6,451 nucleotides of DNA from an uncultured Moraxella sp. (GTDB taxonomy: Bacteria; Pseudomonadota; Gammaproteobacteria; Pseudomonadales; Moraxellaceae): positions 1 to 6,451 of the forward strand of contig CALAPG010000309.1 of the NCBI GenBank assembly GCA_937889485.1, given 5' to 3'. Position 1 is the stretch's first letter; each line of letters begins with the position of its first letter. Shown piece by piece: positions 1-6,445 of this stretch. The notes under the pieces were generated by a model. The model did no database searches, was not told the DNA's origin, and worked only from the letters and a program-made list of their open reading frames with translations. The position numbers and the translations under genes were made by a program.

Positions 1-1218
1 CTGGTGGGCTGCCAGCCCAATCCCGAAAAAACAGCTGCTACGGCGGATACCACAGCGGTAGCGCCCAAAGATGGTGATAAAAATCAAAATCCCAAACACG
101 CAGGCGGTGATGCCAACAGCGCCAAACATGGCTTTGCAGATAGCCGCTATGATTTTTATGGTGAGCATCAAGCAGGGATTACCACCCCCGCCCAGCGCCA
201 TATTTATTTTTTGGTCATGGATTTACATACCGATCAATTAGACGAAGTAAAGCAAATGTTTAAAGACTGGACGGTTGCCGCCGCCAATCTTACTCAAGGA
301 AAAAACATCAAACCTTATGGTAGCAACGCCTTTTTGCCGCCTACCGACACGGGTGAAGCTGACAGTCTGGGAGCGTATGGCTTGACACTGACCTTTGGGG
401 TCAGCCCAAGTTTTATAAAAAAACTGGGTCTTACTGCCAAGCAGCCCAAAGTATTTACTGAACTGCCGCTGTTTCCCCGTGACCAACTTCGTCCTGAGCT
501 ATCGGGCGGTGATATCTGCATTCAGGCGTGTGCCGAAGATGCGCAGGTGGCATTTCATGCTATTCGCCAATTAGTCCGCCAAGCGCGCGCCACGATTACC
601 ATGCGTTGGAGTCAATCGGGGTTTTTGGGATTTGATCACGGTGAACAAACGCCCCGCAATTTATTTGGGTTCAAAGATGGTACTGCCAATCAAAGCACTA
701 TCAAAGATGCTGACAAAAATATATGGGCGCAAAGCCCTGACTGGATGACAGGCGGCACTTATTTGGTGGCGCGCAAAATCCAAATGCATTTAGAAACATG
801 GGATAGAACCTCGCTCAAAGGTCAAGAAGATACCTTTGGTCGTCACCGTGACAACGGGGCAGCGATGGGCAGCGCTCATGAATTTGATGATGTGGATATT
901 CATAAAAAATCGGCGGATGGCAAACCTGCCATTCCTGCCGACTCCCACATGGCACTCGCAAAAGCCTCAGGCGTGGAAATGCTACGCCGTTCGTATTCTT
1001 ATAGTAGCGGTATTGATGCCAAGACAGGGCAGTTTGATAGCGGCTTATTGTTTATTTCATTTCAAAAATCGCCCGAACAATTTATAGCGGTGCAAAATGC
1101 CCTAGGCAGAATGGATCGTATGAACGAATACATCACGCATATTGGTAGCGGCTTATTTGCCTGTTTTGGTGGGGTAAGCGCGGGGCAATACCTTGGTCAA
1201 CAGTTATTGGAAGTGTAA
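1..1218 (+). CDS. efeB: EfeB-type Dyp heme peroxidase / deferrochelatase (5' truncated)
   Basis: The reading frame is open from base 1 to a TAA at 1216-1218, and the true start lies upstream of the window. Residues below are counted from the codon at base 1. Seen: YGEHQAGITTPAQ (53-65), the N-terminal hallmark of EfeB proteins; GFKDGTAN with the Dyp GxxDG motif and its catalytic-type Asp226; a GGTYLVARKI...HLETWDRTSL block; DSHMALAK with His316, the expected proximal heme ligand; and LRRSYSYS with a conserved distal-side Arg. In this family the periplasmic enzyme binds heme, uses peroxide, and works with the EfeU permease in ferrous iron uptake; release of iron from heme has also been proposed. 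The first visible residues read LVGC, a lipobox-like site, followed by about 45 residues rich in Ala, Asp, Lys, Asn and Pro before the Dyp domain. This suggests a membrane-anchored lipoprotein, although a Tat signal cannot be checked because the N-terminus is missing. The permease gene follows directly. Family assignment is secure; the lipoprotein reading is inference. Confidence 0.93.
   Translation: MVGCQPNPEKTAATADTTAVAPKDGDKNQNPKHAGGDANSAKHGFADSRYDFYGEHQAGITTPAQRHIYFLVMDLHTDQLDEVKQMFKDWTVAAANLTQGKNIKPYGSNAFLPPTDTGEADSLGAYGLTLTFGVSPSFIKKLGLTAKQPKVFTELPLFPRDQLRPELSGGDICIQACAEDAQVAFHAIRQLVRQARATITMRWSQSGFLGFDHGEQTPRNLFGFKDGTANQSTIKDADKNIWAQSPDWMTGGTYLVARKIQMHLETWDRTSLKGQEDTFGRHRDNGAAMGSAHEFDDVDIHKKSADGKPAIPADSHMALAKASGVEMLRRSYSYSSGIDAKTGQFDSGLLFISFQKSPEQFIAVQNALGRMDRMNEYITHIGSGLFACFGGVSAGQYLGQQLLEV
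1209..1213 (+). promoter_or_regulatory. Ribosome binding site of the FTR1 permease gene
   Basis: GGAAG lies six bases before the ATG at 1220, inside the last codons of efeB. It decides the permease start: an in-frame start codon further upstream (1193) would give a nine-residue hydrophilic extension ahead of an otherwise normal signal peptide. The efeB stop and this ATG are separated by one base, so translational coupling is likely. Confidence 0.7.
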
Positions 1219-1219
1219 T

Positions 1220-3028
1220 ATGATACATGGCAAAAAAAATGGGCTGCTAGGGGCGTTATTGATTTTTGGTACATGGGTAAGCCCCGCAGCGCTGGCAGTG
1301 GTCGATACAGCAAATAGCGCGATCGTTGCCAGTCATCCACAAGCCGTACCGCTTGCGCCATCAAGCGCGCAAACCACAAAAAAAATCAACTTGAGCCCGC
1401 TTTTTATTCAGCTGTCAGATGCCATGGGAAAAGCCAAAGCAGGGGATACACAGGCCGCCAAACAGCTCACAAAGCAGCTACAACAGCAGTTTGACCAGTT
1501 GACTGTAAGCCAATTAAAGAGTGCAGCGCCCGTTTCACAGGCGCTAAAAATCGCGATCGCAAATCCCACTATTGAGCATTTATCGGCAGTGTCAGCGGCA
1601 TTATATGCGTTTGAAAAGTCGCAAAACCCCGTGGACTATCGCCAAAAAAGACAAGCCTTTGCCAAACATATCGTGCCCGCTTATGACACCCTACAGCAAG
1701 TGATTGCCCAAGCCACACCTAGCCAAACTGAGACCTTGCGCCAAGCGTACCAAGCCTTTAATAGCGTATGGCTAGCCAATGAACGCACTGTTCGCAATAC
1801 TAGTATGCCACATTATGGCAAGATAGAAACCGCCATGGCGCTGATGCGAGTGGCAATTGAAACACAGCCCACCAATATTCAGCAGTTACAAACCCAATCG
1901 GTGGCGCTCAAACAAGCCATTGATAGCTATAATGCGGGCGAAACAGTCACGTCATCCGCGGCTCAAGTGGTAAGCTTAGACAGTAGCATTCAGCTACTAC
2001 GTGATGGGTTACAAGCCTTTAAGCAAACCGACAACACACTGGCTCAAGCCAAGTTAGCAGAGTTTATTAGGGTATGGCCCAGTGTAGAAGGCGAGGTAAG
2101 TACCCGAAACCCAAGTCTTTATCAGCGGGTAGAAAGCCAAATTCCTGTTATTATGGCAACCGGTCATACCCCAAAACAACAGCAAAATTTACAAAACCTC
2201 ATCAATGAATTAGCACGTATCAACCCAAGCGCACAATACAGTGCCATTGACGCCATGCTCATTTTGCTAAGAGAAGGGTTAGAAGCGCTGTTAATTATTA
2301 TGGCGCTATTATCTGCTTTGGTGGCAGCCAAACAGCCTCAAGGCAAAAAATGGGTATATGCGGGCGTGATCTCGGGATTATTTGCCAGTGTTATTGGGGC
2401 ATTGGCGCTGCAGGCATTGTTCCCTGCCATAACCTCAGCTGCCAACCGAGAAATGTTTGAAGGTATTGTAGGTATTGTGGCGGTCGTGATGATGATTGGG
2501 GTGGGTGCATGGCTACATAGCAAGTCCTCAGTACAATCTTGGAATGCTTATATTAAACGCCATATGGGGCAAGCCTTAACTACAGGAAGTTTTGTGTCTT
2601 TGTTTGGTTTAAGCTTTTTATCTGTTTTTCGCGAGGGTGCCGAAACCATCTTGTTTTATGTGGGTATCTTGCCTAATATCAGCCTCAGTAATTTTTTACT
2701 CGGCATTGTGATGGCGCTACTAATTTTGGCGATGGTGGCATGGCTGATGCTCAAGACATCCGTAAAACTGCCAATCCCACAGTTATTTAAGGTGCTAACA
2801 TGGGTTATGTATCTACTGGGCTTTAAGATACTAGGTATGAGTTTGCATGCCTTACAGCTCACGGGCTATTTGCCACAAACGTTGCTTACGGCAGTGCCAG
2901 CGCTAGAAATCATGGGTTTTTATCCCACTTTACAAACCGTGATTGCGCAGCTTGCATATATTGGCTTATTGGTGCTGATTAATTACCAAATGCAGCAAAA
3001 ACCACGTCAGCAAAGCGCTGCTTCCTAA
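1220..3028 (+). CDS. efeU: FTR1/EfeU-family iron permease with large periplasmic domain
   Basis: This is a 602-residue inner-membrane permease for iron, starting at the ATG one base after the efeB stop, with GGAAG as ribosome binding site. Residues 1-26 form a signal peptide (KK, hydrophobic core, then SPAALA as cleavage site). Residues 27 to about 340 are a helical, Gln/Ala-rich periplasmic region. Within it W-x3-E-x2-V-x7-Y-x3-E occurs twice with identical spacing (W184/E188/V191/Y199/E203 and W286/E290/V293/Y301/E305). About seven membrane segments follow, near 343-369, 378-401, 414-433, 452-484, 490-514, 521-545 and 573-591. The first holds REGLE (351-355) and the fourth REGAE (471-475), the two iron-coordinating REGxE motifs of FTR1 proteins. 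E. coli EfeU is about 276 residues and lacks this periplasmic domain; longer forms such as Bacillus YwbL have one. Coupling to an EfeB peroxidase supports ferrous iron uptake, with the peroxidase oxidising iron for the channel. The symbol efeU marks the family; one-to-one orthology with E. coli EfeU is not claimed. Confidence 0.92.
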   Translation: MIHGKKNGLLGALLIFGTWVSPAALAVVDTANSAIVASHPQAVPLAPSSAQTTKKINLSPLFIQLSDAMGKAKAGDTQAAKQLTKQLQQQFDQLTVSQLKSAAPVSQALKIAIANPTIEHLSAVSAALYAFEKSQNPVDYRQKRQAFAKHIVPAYDTLQQVIAQATPSQTETLRQAYQAFNSVWLANERTVRNTSMPHYGKIETAMALMRVAIETQPTNIQQLQTQSVALKQAIDSYNAGETVTSSAAQVVSLDSSIQLLRDGLQAFKQTDNTLAQAKLAEFIRVWPSVEGEVSTRNPSLYQRVESQIPVIMATGHTPKQQQNLQNLINELARINPSAQYSAIDAMLILLREGLEALLIIMALLSALVAAKQPQGKKWVYAGVISGLFASVIGALALQALFPAITSAANREMFEGIVGIVAVVMMIGVGAWLHSKSSVQSWNAYIKRHMGQALTTGSFVSLFGLSFLSVFREGAETILFYVGILPNISLSNFLLGIVMALLILAMVAWLMLKTSVKLPIPQLFKVLTWVMYLLGFKILGMSLHALQLTGYLPQTLLTAVPALEIMGFYPTLQTVIAQLAYIGLLVLINYQMQQKPRQQSAAS

Positions 3029-3048
3029 CCATACTCAATAATCAATGT

Positions 3049-3081
3049 AAAAAAGGGTCTAAATTATTTAGACCCTTTTTT
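3049..3081. terminator. Bidirectional rho-independent terminator between convergent operons
   Basis: A perfect 15-bp inverted repeat (AAAAAAGGGTCTAAA at 3049-3063, TTTAGACCCTTTTTT at 3067-3081) closes on a three-base loop TTA. A T tract follows the stem on the plus strand, and the A tract at 3049-3054 gives a T tract on the minus strand. It begins 20 bases after the permease stop and three bases after the rsfS stop, so it can end transcription from both sides. Confidence 0.93.
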
Positions 3082-3084
3082 TGA

Positions 3085-3462
3085 TTAAGCTGTTTTTTCC
3101 ATGGCGGCGTGTTCTTTCCATAACCCCTCGAGGTCATAAAAGGTACGCGCTTGTGGCATCATCACGTGTACCACGACCGCACCTAGGTCAATCAGCGTCC
3201 AGTCACTGGTACCTTGACCTTCCACCCCAATGGGCGCAAAACCCGATTGTTTGGCCTTGCTTGCCACGTGGTCTGCCACGGCTTTGAGATGGCGTGTTGA
3301 GGTGCCTTCTGCAATCACAATGCGCTCCATCACCTCGGTTAGGTTACCAACATCTAACACCGTGATATTTTTTGCCTTCAAGTCTTCCAACGCATCTTGG
3401 ACGAGGGTAAGGCAGTTTGTTAAACTTTCTGTCGCTAAACCAGCGATTGTCGTATTGGTCAT
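3085..3462 (-). CDS. rsfS: Ribosomal silencing factor RsfS
   Basis: This 125-residue cytoplasmic protein matches the usual size of the RsfS/YbeB/Iojap family. In that family RsfS binds ribosomal protein uL14 on the 50S subunit and blocks joining to 30S when nutrients are short. Seen: an N-terminal helix with LEDLKAKNITVLDV (25-38), then GTSTRHLKAVADHV, the signature W88-TLIDLGAVVVHVM (to 101) and FYDLEGLW (108-115). The ATG at 3460-3462 gives the expected N-terminus; the only purine-rich site upstream (GGAATTG on the minus strand) is weak and somewhat distant. It is the last gene of the minus-strand cluster after nadD, its common neighbour in many bacteria, but 127 bases separate them. rlmH, which often follows rsfS, is not present; the bidirectional terminator comes at once. 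Confidence 0.96.
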   Translation of the reverse strand: MTNTTIAGLATESLTNCLTLVQDALEDLKAKNITVLDVGNLTEVMERIVIAEGTSTRHLKAVADHVASKAKQSGFAPIGVEGQGTSDWTLIDLGAVVVHVMMPQARTFYDLEGLWKEHAAMEKTA

Positions 3463-3590
3463 AAAAAAATCAATTCCATCATAGGGGTAACAATAAAGTG
3501 CTTTGGCAAAAATGGCGAGTGACGGTTGAGTGACGTCCCATTCTCAAAAAAGCGGGGTATTTTAACAATAAATAAGCAAAAACGCCCTGA
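3463..3590 (-). other. nadD-rsfS intergenic spacer
   Basis: These 128 bases lie between the nadD stop and the rsfS start. No strong terminator hairpin is visible, so read-through from nadD is possible. On the minus strand TATGAT (3478-3483) resembles a -10 box, and TTGCCA (3504-3509) resembles a -35 box. Their 20-base spacing is too long for a good sigma-70 promoter, and the resulting leader would be only a few bases. A 20-codon ATG-to-TGA frame precedes rsfS but shows no ribosome binding site that convinces me. Confidence 0.35.
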
Positions 3591-4346
3591 TTAGTTTGTA
3601 AGCGTGGCTGCCTGTGCCCCATAAAGCGGCTGTGCCGTGATATACGCATAGACCGCACTGGGTAGGCTTGCCATTGCCCGTTGCCACTCATCTGCCGACG
3701 CTGAACGTAGCCAAGCGCGGATATCACGGCTGGCAATATTAGGAATGGCAAAGTCATCTATATAAATATGGTTGCGCGCTGTGTTTATCAAGTCTGTGGG
3801 TGATAAGGTTACATAACCCCCGAGCGCTGCCGCCACTTCACCAGCTTGGTGTGCCAGCAAACACGGTAAATCATCACACGAGCGCGGCATATTGTGGTGC
3901 CACATAGGACGGCGTAACACCCATAAGTTGGTAAGGGTTAATAACTCAAAACCGCGATACCATTTATCTAACTGGCAAAAGCTGTCCTCGCCCATAATAA
4001 AAATGAGATGATCGTTAGGATAACGCTCGCGAAAGTGGCTAAACGTATCAAAACTATAAACAGGCGGCGGACACGACAACTCAAACGTATCAATGGACAT
4101 AAACGGCAGTGACTGAGTGGCAAGTGCCAGCATCGCAAGCCGCTGCTGATGAGAGGTGGGTTTTTCTTTTAGGGGTGAGCCTGCCGTGGGCAACAACTTG
4201 GCAATAACTTGATGCTGGGGAAACGTTTGCTGCAGCATCTCATACACATGGCAGATCATCTGCAAATGCCCAAGGTGGATGGGGTCAAACGAGCCACCCA
4301 ACCAAACACGGATACAACGGGACAAATCGATAGGCGTCGTCAACAT
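3591..4346 (-). CDS. nadD: Nicotinate-nucleotide adenylyltransferase NadD
   Basis: NadD transfers AMP from ATP to nicotinate mononucleotide, making deamido-NAD in the cytoplasm, the penultimate step of NAD synthesis. Seen in its 251 residues: GGSFDPIHLGHL (17-28), the nucleotidyltransferase signature with the HxGH element; a basic substrate-loop region LPTAGSPLKEK with HQQRLAML after it; IMGEDSFCQLDKWYRG (117-132), matching the family's G-x-D-...-W core; and NIASRDIR (203-210) in the place of the usual ISxTxIR motif. It is longer than typical NadD (about 210-220 residues), with extra sequence around 147-180. The ATG at 4344-4346 is preceded by GGGG four bases upstream on the minus strand, a tight and weak site, but GGSFDP so near the N-terminus rules out later starts. 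The NYN gene ends 24 bases upstream, so the two are probably co-transcribed. The function is secure; the altered ISxTxIR motif is noted under findings. Confidence 0.95.
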   Translation of the reverse strand: MLTTPIDLSRCIRVWLGGSFDPIHLGHLQMICHVYEMLQQTFPQHQVIAKLLPTAGSPLKEKPTSHQQRLAMLALATQSLPFMSIDTFELSCPPPVYSFDTFSHFRERYPNDHLIFIMGEDSFCQLDKWYRGFELLTLTNLWVLRRPMWHHNMPRSCDDLPCLLAHQAGEVAAALGGYVTLSPTDLINTARNHIYIDDFAIPNIASRDIRAWLRSASADEWQRAMASLPSAVYAYITAQPLYGAQAATLTN

Positions 4347-4370
4347 AAAACCCCGTGGCTAAGTGCGTAG

Positions 4371-5162
4371 TTAAGAGGCAGAAGGAACCACACAGTTACG
4401 CACAAAAATTACTTTGTGATTGTCATCATTGGGATAGCGCTCTTGTACCTCAAAATAGCGGGGATAAGCGCGCAAAAAGTCACTAAATTTATTAAAATTA
4501 AACAAGCGAGCATCAAAATCAGGTTCAACTTTTAATAAATAATTTTTGACAGGCGCAATATTTGCCCAGCCTTGGTCATCTGCCATGGTCGCGATTGCCA
4601 ACTTTACCAAAGTAATTGCCACATCCACAGGTTTCATCTGATTAGCATCGGTAGAAAATAACATATCTGCCGAGTCATAAAAATCCATCGCCAGTGGGGC
4701 TTTATTGGCCTCAAAAAACTCAAGGTAAGTAAAACGGTCACACGCCTGAACAAAAGCTTTTGGGGTAGTACTGCGCCCAAATCCATAGACCAATAGCCCC
4801 TGCTCACGAATACGCTGAGCAAGGCGGGTAAAATCACTGTCGGAGGAAACCAAACAAAACCCATCAAAACGCTCGGTGTATAACAAATCCATGGCATCAA
4901 TAATTAGGCTAGAATCGGTGGCATTTTTGCCCGTGGTGTAACTAAATTGCTGGATAGGCTGAATGGAGTAATTTAGCAGCACATTCTTCCAACTATTAAG
5001 CTGTGGGCGCGTCCAATCGCCATAGGCACGTCTAACACTTGCCGTACCAAGCGTGGCAATTTCGGATAATAACGCTTCTAAGTGGCTCACAGAGGCATTG
5101 TCGGTGTCAATTAAGACGGCAAGTCGGGCATCATGAGGGTGCAAAAGCGCCATGCAAGTCAT
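4371..5162 (-). CDS. NYN (PIN-like) domain protein with C-terminal OST-HTH/LOTUS domain
   Basis: This 263-residue soluble protein has no signal peptide or membrane segment. Residues about 14-150 form a NYN domain of the LabA/DUF88 type: VLIDTDNAS (D19, D21), GKNATDSSLIIDAMDLLY (D83, D89) and LVSSDSDFTRLAQRIRE (D108, D110). These supply the acidic metal-binding cluster expected of a PIN-like ribonuclease, so it looks catalytically intact. Residues about 176-255 resemble an OST-HTH/LOTUS domain, a winged-helix RNA-binding fold (GWANIAPVKNYL, then PDFD, then FNKFSDFLRAYPRYFEV). Such two-domain proteins are widespread in bacteria; their RNA targets are mostly unknown, so RNA cleavage or processing is inference. 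It is first in a cluster with nadD (24 bases downstream) and rsfS. The ATG at 5162 has no good ribosome binding site. The ATG at 5151-5153, three codons in, has GGATGA five bases ahead, so a 260-residue product is the likelier form. Confidence 0.88.
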   Translation of the reverse strand: MTCMALLHPHDARLAVLIDTDNASVSHLEALLSEIATLGTASVRRAYGDWTRPQLNSWKNVLLNYSIQPIQQFSYTTGKNATDSSLIIDAMDLLYTERFDGFCLVSSDSDFTRLAQRIREQGLLVYGFGRSTTPKAFVQACDRFTYLEFFEANKAPLAMDFYDSADMLFSTDANQMKPVDVAITLVKLAIATMADDQGWANIAPVKNYLLKVEPDFDARLFNFNKFSDFLRAYPRYFEVQERYPNDDNHKVIFVRNCVVPSAS

Positions 5163-5164
5163 CC
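5159..5164 (-). promoter_or_regulatory. Ribosome binding site favouring the inner start of the NYN gene
   Basis: On the minus strand GGATGA sits five bases before the ATG at 5151-5153. It overlaps the ATG at 5160-5162, which itself has only TTATTGG upstream. This favours translation from the inner start. Confidence 0.5.
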
Positions 5165-5195
5165 AATAAACGGCGAATGATGGATTAAAATCGCC

Positions 5196-5225
5196 ATTTT
5201 ATCACAATAATGGTGTAAGGATGAA
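5196..5225 (-). promoter_or_regulatory. Possible sigma-70 promoter for the NYN-nadD-rsfS cluster
   Basis: On the minus strand TGTGATAAAAT (5196-5206) offers a -10 box, TAAAAT (five of six consensus bases) or GATAAA with an extended TG. The best -35 candidate, TTCATC at 5220-5225, is poor with an 18-base spacer. It lies about 35-45 bases before the NYN start and after the pta terminator, the expected place for an operon promoter. A dyad, TAAAAT-CGCC-ATTTTA (5186-5201), overlaps the -10 and could be an operator or chance AT symmetry. Confidence 0.3.
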
Positions 5226-5280
5226 TGCCATCTTGTCACCGTCGTAAAAATCCGTGTTAACGGTCATCGGTGCTACATAT

Positions 5281-5315
5281 AAAATCCCCAAGGCAAGACC
5301 ACTTACCTTGGGGAT
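5281..5315 (-). terminator. Rho-independent terminator of pta
   Basis: ATCCCCAAGG (5284-5293) pairs perfectly with CCTTGGGGAT (5306-5315). Read on the minus strand the stem extends inward through a U-G wobble and three more pairs to a four-base loop UGGU, and TTTTATAT follows. On the plus strand the same inner position is a C-A mismatch and no T tract follows. The structure therefore fits termination of the minus-strand pta transcript, starting about 33 bases after its stop. Confidence 0.85.
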
Positions 5316-5347
5316 GGCTAAAAAATTAGGCATGTAGTCGCAGCGGA

Positions 5348-6445
5348 CTAAAAGTCGCCGCTGCCTGCTTGTACTGCAGTCAGGGCAATGGTATAGACAA
5401 TATCTTCAACCAACGCGCCGCGCGATAAGTCATTGACAGGTTTATTAAGACCTTGCAACATTGGGCCCACGCTCACCACATTGGCAGAGCGCTGCACGGC
5501 TTTATAGGTGGTGTTACCTGTGTTGAGGTCAGGGAAAATAAACACGTTGGCTTGTCCAGCCACAGGGGAGTTGGGCGCTTTGGATTTTGCCACGCTTGCC
5601 ACACTGGCGGCGTCATATTGCAAAGGACCATCTATCAATAAATCGGGCGCTTTGGCTTTGGCAATTTCGGTGGCTTGGCGCACCTTGTCCACGTCGGCAC
5701 CCTCGCCCGATGACCCCGTGGAATAGCTGATCATAGCAACTTTAGGCTCAATGCCAAACGCTTTGGCAGATTGGGCAGATTGCAAGGCAATTTCGGCAAG
5801 CTGTTCGGCGGTGGGGTCTGGATTGATGGCACAGTCACCGTATACTACCACTTGTTCTGGTAGCAGCATAAAGAAGATGGAAGACACCAGCGAGTACTGC
5901 GGTGCGGTTTTGATGAGCTGAAAGGCGGGGCGCACCGTGTTGGCTGTGGTATGAACAGCACCCGATACCAAGCCATCCACCTCGTCAAGTTGTAGCATCA
6001 TAGTGCCAAGCACCACGCTATCTTTGAGCTGTTCATGCGCTTGCAATTCATCGAGTTTGCCTTTGCGGCGCGCCACCATGGGTTTGACGTAGTTTGCAAT
6101 AAGATTGGCGGGATCAAGAATTTGTAAGCCTTCAGGTAGGGTTAAACCTAAGTTTTCTGCCACTTGAGCCACGTCACTGGGTTTTGCCAACAAGATACAA
6201 TCGGCAATACCGCGGCTTTGGCAGATAACGGCCGCTTCGACCGTGCGTGGCTCACTGCCTTCAGGCAGGACAATGCGTTTTTTGGCGATTTGTGCTTTTT
6301 TGACCAAATTATGACGAAACGCTGAGGGTGACAGTCGCGGCGTTTTATTGCCGCTACTAAATGTCTCTTTAATCCACGTCAAATCCAAATGTGCTGCCAC
6401 AAAATTGGTTACTTCGCTCGCGCGGCTGGTGTCGTCGGCGCTGTC
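5348..6445 (-). CDS. pta: Phosphate acetyltransferase, catalytic C-terminal part (5' side incomplete, frame interrupted)
   Basis: Pta interconverts acetyl-CoA plus phosphate with acetyl phosphate plus CoA; with acetate kinase it forms the Pta-AckA route in the cytoplasm. The visible protein is the PTA_PTB catalytic domain. Seen, numbered from the GTG at 6400: [12 protein letters not shown] (22-33), [17 protein letters not shown] (41-57), [18 protein letters not shown] (141-158), [20 protein letters not shown] (176-195), [14 protein letters not shown] (224-237), DGPLQYDAA (257-265), [18 protein letters not shown] (289-306) and [18 protein letters not shown] (311-328). It closely resembles the C-terminal half of the roughly 700-residue E. 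coli enzyme. Similarity continues upstream of the GTG: residues [18 protein letters not shown] match the E. coli linker before the catalytic domain, so 6400 is probably not the real start, and it has no convincing ribosome binding site. The frame stops at TAA 6446-6448. The N-terminal DRTGG/P-loop part would lie beyond the window. The gene ends with TAG at 5348-5350 and has its own terminator. Whether it is intact cannot be judged here. Confidence 0.9.
   Translation of the reverse strand, partial: DSADDTSRASEVTNFVAAHLDLTWIKETFSSGNKTPRLSPSAFRHNLVKKAQIAKKRIVLPEGSEPRTVEAAVICQSRGIADCILLAKPSDVAQVAENLGLTLPEGLQILDPANLIANYVKPMVARRKGKLDELQAHEQLKDSVVLGTMMLQLDEVDGLVSGAVHTTANTVRPAFQLIKTAPQYSLVSSIFFMLLPEQVVVYGDCAINPDPTAEQLAEIALQSAQSAKAFGIEPKVAMISYSTGSSGEGADVDKVRQATEIAKAKAPDLLIDGPLQYDAASVASVAKSKAPNSPVAGQANVFIFPDLNTGNTTYKAVQRSANVVSVGPMLQGLNKPVNDLSRGALVEDIVYTIALTAVQAGSGDF

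Noticed and set aside
836..1087. Open frame of 83 codons inside efeB on the same strand
   Set aside because: It lies wholly within the conserved C-terminal part of EfeB in another frame and shows no family features.
3478..3509. TTGCCA and TATGAT as a promoter for rsfS
   Set aside because: The 20-base spacing is outside the normal range and the leader would be about eight bases. It is mentioned with the spacer but not called as a promoter.
3479..3757. Minus-strand open frame of 92 codons running through the nadD 3' end into the spacer
   Set aside because: Most of it overlaps nadD in another frame, it resembles no known family, and its composition is what an out-of-frame reading gives. Only the last 20 or so codons lie in the spacer.
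5453..5726. Two plus-strand open frames opposite pta
   Set aside because: Both are antisense shadows of strongly conserved Pta catalytic motifs, with no ribosome binding site or recognisable product.
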